Below, in pieces: positions 24,414 to 32,531 of a stretch of DNA of 64,000 bases; the first letter of the stretch is position 1, and every line of letters starts with the position of its first letter. Location of the stretch: positions 62,001 to 126,000 of the forward strand of contig NZ_JAJUKH010000012.1 in assembly GCF_021538675.1 (NCBI RefSeq), written 5' to 3'. Origin of the DNA: Paenarthrobacter sp. AR 02 (GTDB lineage: Bacteria; Actinomycetota; Actinomycetes; Actinomycetales; Micrococcaceae). The notes under the pieces were generated by a model. The model was not told where the DNA came from. It saw only the letters and a program-made list of their open reading frames with translations, and did not search any database. A program made the translations under genes and the position numbers.

Positions 24414-24874
24414 TGCCGGTTGTCCCGGATCATATTGGTGATCCGGGCCGTTGAGAGGCGGCGGCCCTTGTCGTCGGTGATGACGATCTCGTGTGTGGCA
24501 AGGGTTCCTCCCAGATGGATGGCCGTGCAGGTTCCCGTCACCAGGCCGGCAGCAACCGAGCGGTGATGGGTGGCGCCCACTTCGATGCCGACTGCATGCC
24601 TGCCCCTTCCGGCATGCAGTGATGCGGCGAAGGATCCCAGTGTCTCGGCGAGGACCACGTGGGCCCCGCCATGGAGGATCCCGGCCACCTGGGTATTGCC
24701 CTCAACGGGCATCGTCGCCACGATGCGTTCGGCTCCCATTTCGGTGAAACGGATGCCGAGTTTCACCACCAGGGCACCAACTCCGTGGGCCGACAGCCAA
24801 TCATGGAACTCTTCAGGCACACCTGCCTCATTCAGCTCGTCGACAAACGGGTTCGGCGTGAAATTGTCCTTCAT
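24410..24874 (-). CDS. Hotdog-fold thioesterase (PaaI/YbgC-like, DUF4442/4HBT type)
   Basis: 154-residue single hotdog domain with GILHGGAHVVLAETLGSFAA near residue 70, the acidic residue of the second half helix serving as catalytic base in PaaI-type thioesterases, and VGIEVGATHHRS near 95. Hydrolyses an acyl-CoA. Start ATG 24874 chosen because polA begins divergently 19 nt away. Confidence 0.85.
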   Translation of the reverse strand: MKDNFTPNPFVDELNEAGVPEEFHDWLSAHGVGALVVKLGIRFTEMGAERIVATMPVEGNTQVAGILHGGAHVVLAETLGSFAASLHAGRGRHAVGIEVGATHHRSVAAGLVTGTCTAIHLGGTLATHEIVITDDKGRRLSTARITNMIRDNRH

Positions 24875-24880
24875 GCCAAC

Positions 24881-24886
24881 TAGGCT
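24881..24886 (+). promoter_or_regulatory. Leaderless-type -10 of polA
   Basis: TAGGCT, 7 nt, GTG 24894, in the 19-bp gap separating polA from the divergent thioesterase. No ribosome site fits in that space. Confidence 0.5.
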
Positions 24887-24893
24887 GGCACCT

Positions 24894-27665
24894 GTGAGTG
24901 AAACAACCAAACCGGACCAGGTTCCAACGGCCCAGGCTGCTGCCGTCGCTACAGCACCCGCACCTTCCGCCAACAGCACGGGGGAGGGCCGGCCCAGGTT
25001 GCTGGTCCTCGATGGCCACTCCATGGCGTTCAGGGCGTTCTATGCCCTTCCCGCCGAGAATTTCTCCACTGCACGGGGGCAATACACCAACGCAGTGCAC
25101 GGCTTCACGTCCATGCTGATCAACCTGATCAAGGATCAGAAGCCCACCCACGTTGCCGTGGCTTTCGACGTTTCCGACGACACCACGTTCCGCAAGGCCG
25201 AGTACAGCGAATACAAGGGCGGACGCAACGCCACCCCCGCGGAGTTCGCGGGCCAGATCGGACTCATTGCCAAGGTCATGGAGGCATGGGGGATCCGGAC
25301 CATTGCCATGCCCGGATATGAAGCGGACGATGTCCTGGCTACGCTGGCAGCACAGGGCGACGCGGCGGGCTTCGAGGTCCTCCTTGTCTCCGGTGACAGG
25401 GACGCCTTCCAGCTCATCAACGACAACGTTTTTGTGCTCTACCCGAAGCAGGGCGTCAGCAACATCCCCAAGATGGACGCTGCTGCCATCGAAGAGAAGT
25501 ACTTCGTCAAACCGAGCCTCTACTCGGACCTCGCCGCACTGGTCGGGGAATCGGCGGACAACCTGCCCGGTGTTCCCGGCGTTGGCCCCAAGACCGCTGC
25601 CAAATGGATCAACCTTTACGGCGGCCTTGAAGGCATTCTGGAAAACCTCGATTCCATCGGCGGCAAGGTCGGCGGTGCCCTCAAGGAGAACCTGGAGAAC
25701 GTCAAGCGCAACCGCAGGCTGAACCAGTTGCTGTCCGATCTTGATCTGCCCCTCACCCTGGCGGACCTGCACGAACCACGCCCTGACCGCCAGGCAATTG
25801 AGGAGCTCTTTGAAGAGCTCGAATTCCGGACGCTCCGCACCCGGCTCTTCGACCTTTACGGCGACGACACGGCCGGTGCCGCACCGGACACCATCGACGC
25901 TCCGGAGTTTTCCAGGATCACGGACGCTGAGTCGCTGGAGGCGTTCTTCGGCGCAGGGGCCGGCATGCGCTCAGCCCTCGCGGTGCAATTGGTTCCCGGG
26001 CGCATCGGTGACGACGCGAGTGCCCTGGCAGTAGTCCGCAACAACGGTGCTGCGTACATTGAACTCGCGGACCTGGATGCGGCGGCAGAGTCCGTGCTGC
26101 TTCGCTGGCTTCGGGACCCCGAAGAAGCCAAAGTGCTGCACGAGTTCAAATCGGCGCTCAAGGCCTTGCACAACCGGGGCCTTGGACTTGAGGGCGTGGT
26201 GGATGACACCTCAATTTCCGGTTACCTGATCCAGCCCGACCGTCGCAGCTACGACCTCGCCGAGCTCGCCCAGGTGCACTTGAAAATTTCGCTCGCGGCG
26301 GCTGCAGCCCCCTCCGGCCAGCTGGAGCTGGACCTTTCCGGGGAAACCGACGAAGTTGCCGCAACAGCGCTCGTCCAGCATGCCGCCGTCGTGCACGCAC
26401 TCAGCAAGCACTTCGAAACCGAACTTGCCGACATCAAGGCCGATGCCCTGCTGACGACGCTTGAACTTCCCGTCGCGCGCGTCCTGGCGCAGATGGAGCT
26501 GACGGGTATCTACGTCTCCACGGACCGAATGGATGAGCAACTTGCCGACCTCACCAAGGTGATCGGCAATGCCCAGGAACAGGCGTTCGCTGCGATCGGC
26601 CACGAGGTAAACCTCGGATCGCCGAAGCAGCTCCAGACCGTCCTCTTTGACGAACTTGGGCTCCCCAAGACCAAGAAGATCAAGTCCGGCTACACCACGG
26701 ATGCTGCGTCTTTGAAGGGGCTGCTGGAGAAGACCGGACACGAGTTCCTGGTCCAGCTCATGGCGCACCGGGAGTCCTCCAAGCTGGCCCAGATGGTGGA
26801 GACCCTCAAGAAGTCCGTTGCCGACGATGGCCGCATCCACACCACGTATGCGCAGAACATCGCAGCAACCGGCCGCATCTCCTCCAACAACCCCAACCTG
26901 CAGAACATCCCCGTCCGCAGCGAGGAAGGACGGCGTGTTCGGGGTATCTTCGTCGTCAGCGAGGGCTACGAGTGCTTGCTGTCCGCGGACTACTCGCAGA
27001 TCGAGATGCGCATCATGGCGCATCTGTCCGGCGATGAAGCCCTGATCCAGGCTTACCGCGACGGCGAGGACCTGCACCGCTTTGTGGGCTCACGGATCTT
27101 CAACGTTGAGCCGTCCGAGGTCACCAGTGCCATGCGCTCCAAGGTCAAGGCGATGTCATACGGCCTGGCATATGGCCTGACGTCCTTTGGCCTTTCAAAG
27201 CAGCTGGAGATCTCCGTCGATGAGGCGCGCACCCTCATGAAGGACTACTTCGACCGTTTCGGTGGAGTTCGCGATTACCTGCGCGGCGTCGTGGACCAGG
27301 CCCGCACGGATGGCTACACGGCCACCATCGAAGGCCGCCGGCGCTACCTGCCGGACCTGACCAGCACCAACCGGCAGGCCCGCGAGGCAGCAGAACGCAT
27401 CGCATTGAACTCACCCATCCAGGGCTCGGCGGCGGACCTTATCAAGCGTGCCATGTTGGGCGTTTCCGCGGAGCTGGCCACCCAGGGCCTGAAATCCCGC
27501 CTGCTGCTGCAGGTCCACGACGAACTGGTTCTCGAAGTGGCACCGGGGGAGCGCGAGGCTGTGGAGAAACTGGTCATCGAACAGATGGGCTCGGCAGCTG
27601 ACCTTTCAGTCCCGCTGGATGTGCAGATCGGCGTGGGTTCAAGCTGGTACGAGGCCGGACACTAA
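24894..27665 (+). CDS. polA: DNA polymerase I
   Basis: 923-residue family A polymerase for gap filling and Okazaki-fragment maturation. A low-complexity N-terminal tail of about 32 residues precedes the 5'-3' exonuclease domain (LLVLDGHSMAFRAFYALP to the SADNLPGVPGVGPKTAAKW helix-hairpin-helix). The central 3'-5' exonuclease-like domain shows no clear catalytic acidic motifs, as in other Actinobacteria. The polymerase domain has motif A ADYSQIEMRIMAHLSGD, the O-helix KAMSYGLAYGLTSFGLS and motif C LLQVHDELVLE. GTG 24894 fits the leaderless promoter; a longer in-frame opening upstream overlaps the thioesterase. Confidence 0.96.
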   Translation: MSETTKPDQVPTAQAAAVATAPAPSANSTGEGRPRLLVLDGHSMAFRAFYALPAENFSTARGQYTNAVHGFTSMLINLIKDQKPTHVAVAFDVSDDTTFRKAEYSEYKGGRNATPAEFAGQIGLIAKVMEAWGIRTIAMPGYEADDVLATLAAQGDAAGFEVLLVSGDRDAFQLINDNVFVLYPKQGVSNIPKMDAAAIEEKYFVKPSLYSDLAALVGESADNLPGVPGVGPKTAAKWINLYGGLEGILENLDSIGGKVGGALKENLENVKRNRRLNQLLSDLDLPLTLADLHEPRPDRQAIEELFEELEFRTLRTRLFDLYGDDTAGAAPDTIDAPEFSRITDAESLEAFFGAGAGMRSALAVQLVPGRIGDDASALAVVRNNGAAYIELADLDAAAESVLLRWLRDPEEAKVLHEFKSALKALHNRGLGLEGVVDDTSISGYLIQPDRRSYDLAELAQVHLKISLAAAAAPSGQLELDLSGETDEVAATALVQHAAVVHALSKHFETELADIKADALLTTLELPVARVLAQMELTGIYVSTDRMDEQLADLTKVIGNAQEQAFAAIGHEVNLGSPKQLQTVLFDELGLPKTKKIKSGYTTDAASLKGLLEKTGHEFLVQLMAHRESSKLAQMVETLKKSVADDGRIHTTYAQNIAATGRISSNNPNLQNIPVRSEEGRRVRGIFVVSEGYECLLSADYSQIEMRIMAHLSGDEALIQAYRDGEDLHRFVGSRIFNVEPSEVTSAMRSKVKAMSYGLAYGLTSFGLSKQLEISVDEARTLMKDYFDRFGGVRDYLRGVVDQARTDGYTATIEGRRRYLPDLTSTNRQAREAAERIALNSPIQGSAADLIKRAMLGVSAELATQGLKSRLLLQVHDELVLEVAPGEREAVEKLVIEQMGSAADLSVPLDVQIGVGSSWYEAGH

Positions 27666-27689
27666 CCCGGGCAGGCATTCAATGGATCG

Positions 27690-27726
27690 CGGAGGGCGCG
27701 CCGCCGAGATGGTGGCGCGCCCTCCG
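27690..27726 (+). terminator. GC-rich hairpin after polA
   Basis: 13-bp perfect inverted repeat (left arm CGGAGGGCGCGCC, 11-nt loop) 25 nt after the polA stop and just before the next gene's promoter. There is no U-tract, as often seen for actinobacterial terminators. Confidence 0.6.
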
Positions 27727-27735
27727 GCGTCTGAT

Positions 27736-27741
27736 TAGGCT
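27736..27741 (+). promoter_or_regulatory. Leaderless-type -10 of the Eis-like gene
   Basis: TAGGCT, 7 nt, GTG 27749. GGGAG within the 7 nt is too close to serve as a normal ribosome site. Confidence 0.45.
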
Positions 27742-27748
27742 CGGGAGC

Positions 27749-29062
27749 GTGGCTGATCCCAATGAACCAAACCTTGAAAAATACTCCGCCCGGCGATTTC
27801 CTGCCGTAGGAAACCCGGAAGATGCCGATTACGGCCGATGCGCCACGTGGGTGCAGGCAGTTTCACATGGCTTCCACCAGCAACGGCGCGATGACGAATT
27901 CCTGGCCAAGACGCTCGCTGCTTACGAGACTGACCAGCGACAGCTGACCGGCGTATACGTCAACGGCACTGTGCCGGACCATTCCTTGGGGGCCGACGTA
28001 CCCGTGGCGACGTACGCCACGATGCGCAAGTCCCTGAACATCGGCTTCGGACGCCACCTGGAAACCAATTTGGTTACGTCAGTGACGGTCCGTGGCACCC
28101 ACCGCAGGAACGGAATCCTTCGCGGAATGATCACGGCAGACCTGGAGTCTGCCAAGGACGATGGCTTGGCCATGGCTGCCCTCACGGCGTCCGAAGGCTC
28201 CATTTATGGCCGCTTTGGCTTCGGGGTGGCTACGTTCGAACGGAGCATCAAAGTTGATACCGGGCCACGCTTCCGCCTGAAGGGCGAATCGGAGGGTACC
28301 GTCGAGGTCGCCGATCCTGCGGTGCTCCTGGACGTGGCGCCAAAGGTATTCGAGCGCGTCCACCGGCTATCGCCGGGTTCCGTGGACCGGCAGGAGTATT
28401 ACCGGCTGATCGCGTCCGGCTCCATTGGCCCCGACGGCAAGCCCGACACCAGTGTTCGCTGTGCCCTGCACTATGACCTTTCCGGAGCGTTGGACGGCTA
28501 CGTCTCTTACCGCTTCAAAGGGTGGGAGCACAAGCCGTACACCATGGAAATCGTTGACCTGGTAGCGGCGACAAATGCCGGGTATCTTGATCTCTGGCGC
28601 TTCCTGGGCAGCATCGACCTCATTGACGAGATCACGTGGGCTGAGGCTCCCGTGGACGACCCCCTGGCATGGGCCCTTGAAGATCCGAGGTGCATTGATG
28701 CTTCGGAAATCCGGGACATGCTGTGGCTCCGGATCCTGGATACTCCGGCAGCCCTGCAGGCCCGCCACTACGCGTCAGCAGGGAGGCTGGTCATGGAAGT
28801 AGCAGATCCGTTGGGAATGGCGGATGGTGCATGGGTCGTGGAGTCCGACGGCGGCAGCACCGCCGTCGTGCGGGACGCTGCGGGCGAGACGCCCGACCTC
28901 AGGCTGGACGCGGCGGACCTCGCGTCGATCTATTTGGGCGCCGTGTCGCCGGTGACGTTGGCCGCCGCAGGACGCATCAAGGAGAAGCGTCCGCGCGCTG
29001 CGCTCCAAGCCCAGCAGCTCTTCGCAGTTGAGCGGTCCGCACACTGCATGACCCACTTCTAA
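27749..29062 (+). CDS. Eis-like GNAT acetyltransferase
   Basis: 437 residues in the three-part Eis layout: N-terminal GNAT domain with acetyl-CoA pyrophosphate loop region VTVRGTHRRNGILRGMI near residue 112, a second GNAT-like domain, and a C-terminal SCP2-like domain (RLDAADLASIYLGAVSP). The C-terminal residues end in HF, as expected for a free-carboxylate catalytic terminus in this family. Relatives acetylate amines, including aminoglycosides at several positions; the natural substrate here is unknown. Confidence 0.87.
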   Translation: MADPNEPNLEKYSARRFPAVGNPEDADYGRCATWVQAVSHGFHQQRRDDEFLAKTLAAYETDQRQLTGVYVNGTVPDHSLGADVPVATYATMRKSLNIGFGRHLETNLVTSVTVRGTHRRNGILRGMITADLESAKDDGLAMAALTASEGSIYGRFGFGVATFERSIKVDTGPRFRLKGESEGTVEVADPAVLLDVAPKVFERVHRLSPGSVDRQEYYRLIASGSIGPDGKPDTSVRCALHYDLSGALDGYVSYRFKGWEHKPYTMEIVDLVAATNAGYLDLWRFLGSIDLIDEITWAEAPVDDPLAWALEDPRCIDASEIRDMLWLRILDTPAALQARHYASAGRLVMEVADPLGMADGAWVVESDGGSTAVVRDAAGETPDLRLDAADLASIYLGAVSPVTLAAAGRIKEKRPRAALQAQQLFAVERSAHCMTHF

Positions 29063-29114
29063 GCCTTCGCCCGAACCAAACATCATCAGATAGCCACAAC
29101 AAGACGGGACATCC

Positions 29115-30059
29115 ATGGGGGATTCCACGCGGCGGCCGTTGGTCCGCCGTCGATCAGTGCTGCTCGGAATAGCGGGCTTCGCGTCAGCGGCCCTGGCAGC
29201 ATGCTCGGAGACAGCAAACGCATCCGGCACGGATGCCGACGCAACGGAAGAGGCGACGCTTCCGGCGTCAGGCCCGGCAACGGGCCCCGCTACTCCGCCG
29301 CCGTCCATCGCTGCCAGGTCCCGTGAGCAGGCCGCTGCTGCCCTGGCCCCGGCGGTGCCGGACAAGCAGCAGATCCTGGCGGAGTTCGCCGAACGCCGCC
29401 CCAAGGAATGGGGCCTCCACGTGACCGGGGTGGTGAACAACTCGCAGTCGCGGCAAGTAGCCCTCACCTTTGATGCTTGCGGCGGACCGGGAGGGGCAGC
29501 ATGCGACCAGAAGCTGCTGGAAACGCTGCGCCGGCTCAACATCCCCGCCACCCTCTTCTTGAACAGCCGCTGGATCCGTGCCAACCAGGGGCTGTCTGCG
29601 GAGCTGGCCGCCGACCCGCTGTTCGAGCTGGCCAACCACGGAACTGCGCACCTTCCCTTGTCCGTGAATGGTAAGTCGGCATACGGAATCGCCGGAACCG
29701 CTACCGCTTCGGCGGCTTACGACGAGCTCATGGGCAACCAGGACGTGGTGCACGAACTGACCGGGACAAGGCCACGCTTCTTCCGCCCAGGGACTGCCTA
29801 CTACGACGACGTGGCTGCTGCCATGACGCACCGGGTGGGCCTGGTGCCCGTCAACTTCTCCTTAAACGGCGACGGCGGAGCCACGTATCCGGCGGCAACC
29901 GTCGCCGCCGAGGTGGGTCGGGTAGCCGCCGGTGACATCGTCATTTCACACTTCAACAGGCCGGCCGGGGGCACGGCGGAAGGCTATGCGCGTGTTCTGC
30001 CGAGGCTGCTGGACAGGGGCATTGGGTTCGGGCGGCTCAGCGACGTCCTCACCTCGTAG
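29115..30059 (+). CDS. Polysaccharide deacetylase lipoprotein (NodB domain)
   Basis: 314-residue protein with a twin-arginine-like signal (RRRSVLLGIAGFASAALAAC, lipid Cys30), a Ser/Thr/Ala-rich linker and a NodB deacetylase domain from about residue 115. Visible are the metal-binding Asp in TFDACGG, the zinc histidines in NHGTAH, and the FFRPGTAYYDD groove motif. It would remove N-acetyl or O-acetyl groups from a wall or extracellular polysaccharide at the outer membrane face. Separately transcribed by appearance. Confidence 0.87.
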   Translation: MGDSTRRPLVRRRSVLLGIAGFASAALAACSETANASGTDADATEEATLPASGPATGPATPPPSIAARSREQAAAALAPAVPDKQQILAEFAERRPKEWGLHVTGVVNNSQSRQVALTFDACGGPGGAACDQKLLETLRRLNIPATLFLNSRWIRANQGLSAELAADPLFELANHGTAHLPLSVNGKSAYGIAGTATASAAYDELMGNQDVVHELTGTRPRFFRPGTAYYDDVAAAMTHRVGLVPVNFSLNGDGGATYPAATVAAEVGRVAAGDIVISHFNRPAGGTAEGYARVLPRLLDRGIGFGRLSDVLTS

Positions 30060-30067
30060 GACTCCTT

Positions 30068-30097
30068 TTGACCCTGCTTTGCCAATGCGACTAGAAT
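30068..30097 (+). promoter_or_regulatory. rpsA promoter
   Basis: TTGACC (30068-30073), 18-bp spacer, TAGAAT (30092-30097). The predicted transcript has a leader of about 140 nt. Confidence 0.6.
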
Positions 30098-30105
30098 AAA
30101 CGGGC

Positions 30106-30138
30106 GTGTACTACGTGCATGCATCCATTTTGTATTAA
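30106..30138 (+). CDS. Ten-codon upstream frame in the rpsA leader (VYYVHASILY)
   Basis: GTG 30106 lies 8 nt after the rpsA -10 and opens a frame VYYVHASILY ending in TAA. Three of ten residues are Tyr. It would be a near-leaderless leader peptide; nothing but position and promoter spacing supports its translation. Confidence 0.25.
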   Translation: MYYVHASILY

Positions 30139-30243
30139 TCCACAAATCAGGATGAGCCGGTAATTTGCCGTGTTCTGCCGTCCGGACCCGGGCGGCAGCG
30201 GTTCGCCTGACCGACTAACTATCCACAACGGAGCCCCTACTAC

Positions 30244-31719
30244 ATGACCATCACCTCCACCGAGAAGCCCGGTACCCCCGTAGTCGCCATTAACGACATC
30301 GGTACCGCTGAGGACTTCCTCGCAGCTGTCGACGCCACCATCAAGTACTTCAACGACGGTGACCTCGTCGAAGGTACCGTCGTCAAGGTCGACCGCGACG
30401 AAGTTCTGCTCGACATCGGTTACAAGACCGAAGGTGTCATCCCTTCCCGCGAGCTTTCCATCAAGCACGATGTTGATCCCGGCGACGTTGTCGCTGTTGG
30501 CGATCAGGTCGAAGCTTTGGTCCTCACCAAGGAAGACAAAGAAGGCCGTCTGATCCTCTCCAAGAAGCGTGCTCAGTACGAGCGTGCCTGGGGCGACATC
30601 GAGAAGGTCAAGGAAGAAGACGGTGTCGTTACCGGTACCGTCATCGAGGTTGTCAAGGGTGGCCTCATCCTGGACATCGGCCTGCGCGGCTTCCTGCCCG
30701 CATCCCTCGTCGAAATGCGTCGTGTCCGCGACCTGGCTCCGTACATCGGTCAGCAGATCGAAGCCAAGATCATCGAGCTGGACAAGAACCGCAACAACGT
30801 TGTCCTGTCCCGCCGTGCATGGCTCGAGCAGACCCAGTCCGAGGTTCGCTCCACGTTCCTCAACAAGCTGGAAAAGGGCCAGGTTCGTCCCGGCGTTGTT
30901 TCCTCCATCGTCAACTTCGGTGCATTCGTGGACCTTGGCGGCGTAGACGGCCTCGTTCACGTTTCCGAGCTGTCCTGGAAGCACATCGACCACCCGTCCG
31001 AGGTTGTCGAGGTTGGCCAGGAAGTCACCGTCGAGGTCCTCGAAGTGGATCTGGACCGCGAGCGTGTCTCCCTGTCGCTCAAGGCTACGCAGGAAGATCC
31101 GTGGCAGACCTTCGCCCGCACCCACGCCCTCGGCCAGGTTGTTCCGGGTAAGGTCACCAAGCTGGTTCCGTTCGGTGCGTTCGTTCGCGTCGAAGACGGC
31201 ATCGAAGGCCTCGTGCACATCTCCGAACTGGCTGTCCGCCACGTGGAGCTGGCCGAGCAGGTTGTCTCCGTTGGCGACGAACTGTTCGTCAAGGTCATCG
31301 ACATCGACCTCGAGCGTCGCCGCATCTCCCTCTCCCTCAAGCAGGCCAACGAGGGCGTGGACGCTGACAGCACCGAGTTCGATCCCGCTCTGTACGGCAT
31401 GGCCGCTGAGTACGACGAAGAGGGCAACTACAAGTACCCCGAGGGCTTCGACCCCGAGTCGAACGAATGGCTCGAAGGCTACGAGAACCAGCGTGCAGCC
31501 TGGGAGCAGCAGTACGCTGACGCCCAGACCCGCTGGGAAGCCCACAAGAAGCAGGTTGCCCAGCACGCTGCCGACGACGCTGCAGCTGCAACGTCGGGCG
31601 AGAGCGACTCCGGCACCACCAGCTACTCCTCGGAGCCGGCTGCTGCTGAGTCCAACGCCGGTACCCTGGCGTCCGACGAAGCACTCGCCGCTCTGCGCGA
31701 GAAGCTCACCGGCAACTAA
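30244..31719 (+). CDS. rpsA: 30S ribosomal protein S1
   Basis: 491 residues with four S1 RNA-binding repeats at about 37-106, 123-190, 208-278 and 293-363 (for example GTVVKVDRDEVLLDIGYKTEG and GVVSSIVNFGAFVDLGGVDG), then an acidic and low-complexity tail from about 380. Actinobacterial S1 has four repeats, against six in Escherichia coli. It recruits mRNA to the ribosome. Codon use is strongly biased (C/G third positions), as expected for high expression. Confidence 0.97.
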   Translation: MTITSTEKPGTPVVAINDIGTAEDFLAAVDATIKYFNDGDLVEGTVVKVDRDEVLLDIGYKTEGVIPSRELSIKHDVDPGDVVAVGDQVEALVLTKEDKEGRLILSKKRAQYERAWGDIEKVKEEDGVVTGTVIEVVKGGLILDIGLRGFLPASLVEMRRVRDLAPYIGQQIEAKIIELDKNRNNVVLSRRAWLEQTQSEVRSTFLNKLEKGQVRPGVVSSIVNFGAFVDLGGVDGLVHVSELSWKHIDHPSEVVEVGQEVTVEVLEVDLDRERVSLSLKATQEDPWQTFARTHALGQVVPGKVTKLVPFGAFVRVEDGIEGLVHISELAVRHVELAEQVVSVGDELFVKVIDIDLERRRISLSLKQANEGVDADSTEFDPALYGMAAEYDEEGNYKYPEGFDPESNEWLEGYENQRAAWEQQYADAQTRWEAHKKQVAQHAADDAAAATSGESDSGTTSYSSEPAAAESNAGTLASDEALAALREKLTGN

Positions 31720-31754
31720 TTCCGCCTCCCTCACGGGATGTGCTGAATAGCCAC

Positions 31755-31787
31755 AAAGGACCCCTGCCTCCGGGCAGGGGTCCTTTT
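31755..31787 (+). terminator. rpsA intrinsic terminator
   Basis: Perfect 14-bp stem, left arm AAAGGACCCCTGCC, TCCG tetraloop, right arm running into TTTT, 35 nt after the rpsA stop. The best canonical terminator in the window. Confidence 0.9.
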
Positions 31788-31819
31788 GCGTTCGTCGGAT
31801 CGCGACGGGTGCGGGCAGA

Positions 31820-32509
31820 TCAGAGGGGCATGTCAATCCATTCAGTTCCCTCGGGGCTCAACTCTACGGACCCTGCCGTCAGCGACGCCAACTTGCCCTG
31901 GGCCTTGGCTATCTCTGCGGGGTTGTCCGCGAGGGCCAGCCGAAGGATGGTGTGCCTGGCCTCGTAACCGGTTTCGGCCATGACGTAACCTGCGCCTCGG
32001 AGTTCATTTTCGAGGCGGCCCGCTTCTGCGTGCGGGACTTCCACTGCACATAGCCGCAACCGTCGGCGGTTCACCAGGGGAGCGGACTCCAAGGCTGACG
32101 AGACGGACTCCGAATAGGCGCGCACCAGCCCTCCCGCACCCAGCAGGATCCCACCGAAATAGCGCACGACGACGACACTTACGTCGCTCAGGTCGGTCAC
32201 CTGCGGTGCTGTTTCGCGTTTGATGAGGGCTTCGAGCATGGGAATGCCGGCCGTTCCCGAGGGCTCACCGTCATCACTGGAGCGTTGGACCATGCGGTCC
32301 GGCCCGATGATGAACGCAGAGCAATGGTGGCGGGCGTCATGGAATTCCCGCCGCAAGTCCGACACGAGCGAACGGGCGGTCTCCTCGTCAGGCGAACGAC
32401 GCAGGACGGTAATGAACCTGGATCGGCGGATTTCCAGTTCGTGGCGGATATCAGGTCCCGCGGCCAGCGTTGTGTAGGTTGTTGCGCGGCTGTCGTCCTC
32501 AATTTCCAC
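31820..32509 (-). CDS. YigZ/IMPACT family protein
   Basis: 229 residues: UPF0029/IMPACT N-terminal domain with the DDGEPSGTAGIPML motif near residue 83 and VVRYFGGILLGAGGLVRAYS, then the DUF1949 ferredoxin-like C-terminal domain. The eukaryotic relative IMPACT regulates translation under amino-acid stress; bacterial function is not firmly known. GTG 32509 follows a TAGACT hexamer by 6 nt and lies 22 nt from the divergent coaE start. Confidence 0.87.
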   Translation of the reverse strand: MEIEDDSRATTYTTLAAGPDIRHELEIRRSRFITVLRRSPDEETARSLVSDLRREFHDARHHCSAFIIGPDRMVQRSSDDGEPSGTAGIPMLEALIKRETAPQVTDLSDVSVVVVRYFGGILLGAGGLVRAYSESVSSALESAPLVNRRRLRLCAVEVPHAEAGRLENELRGAGYVMAETGYEARHTILRLALADNPAEIAKAQGKLASLTAGSVELSPEGTEWIDMPL

Positions 32510-32515
32510 CGCTTC

Positions 32516-32525
32516 AGTCTAGTGT
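32516..32525. promoter_or_regulatory. Overlapping divergent -10 elements (YigZ and coaE)
   Basis: AGTCTAGTGT: TAGACT on the minus strand (32521-32516), 6 nt to GTG 32509; TAGTGT on the plus strand (32520-32525), 6 nt to GTG 32532. The two hexamers share a TA dinucleotide. Confidence 0.5.
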
Positions 32526-32531
32526 TGAGTG

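Noticed and set aside
30091..31836. 581-codon minus-strand frame over rpsA
   Set aside because: Antisense shadow of a strongly codon-biased gene; it also crosses the rpsA promoter and terminator.
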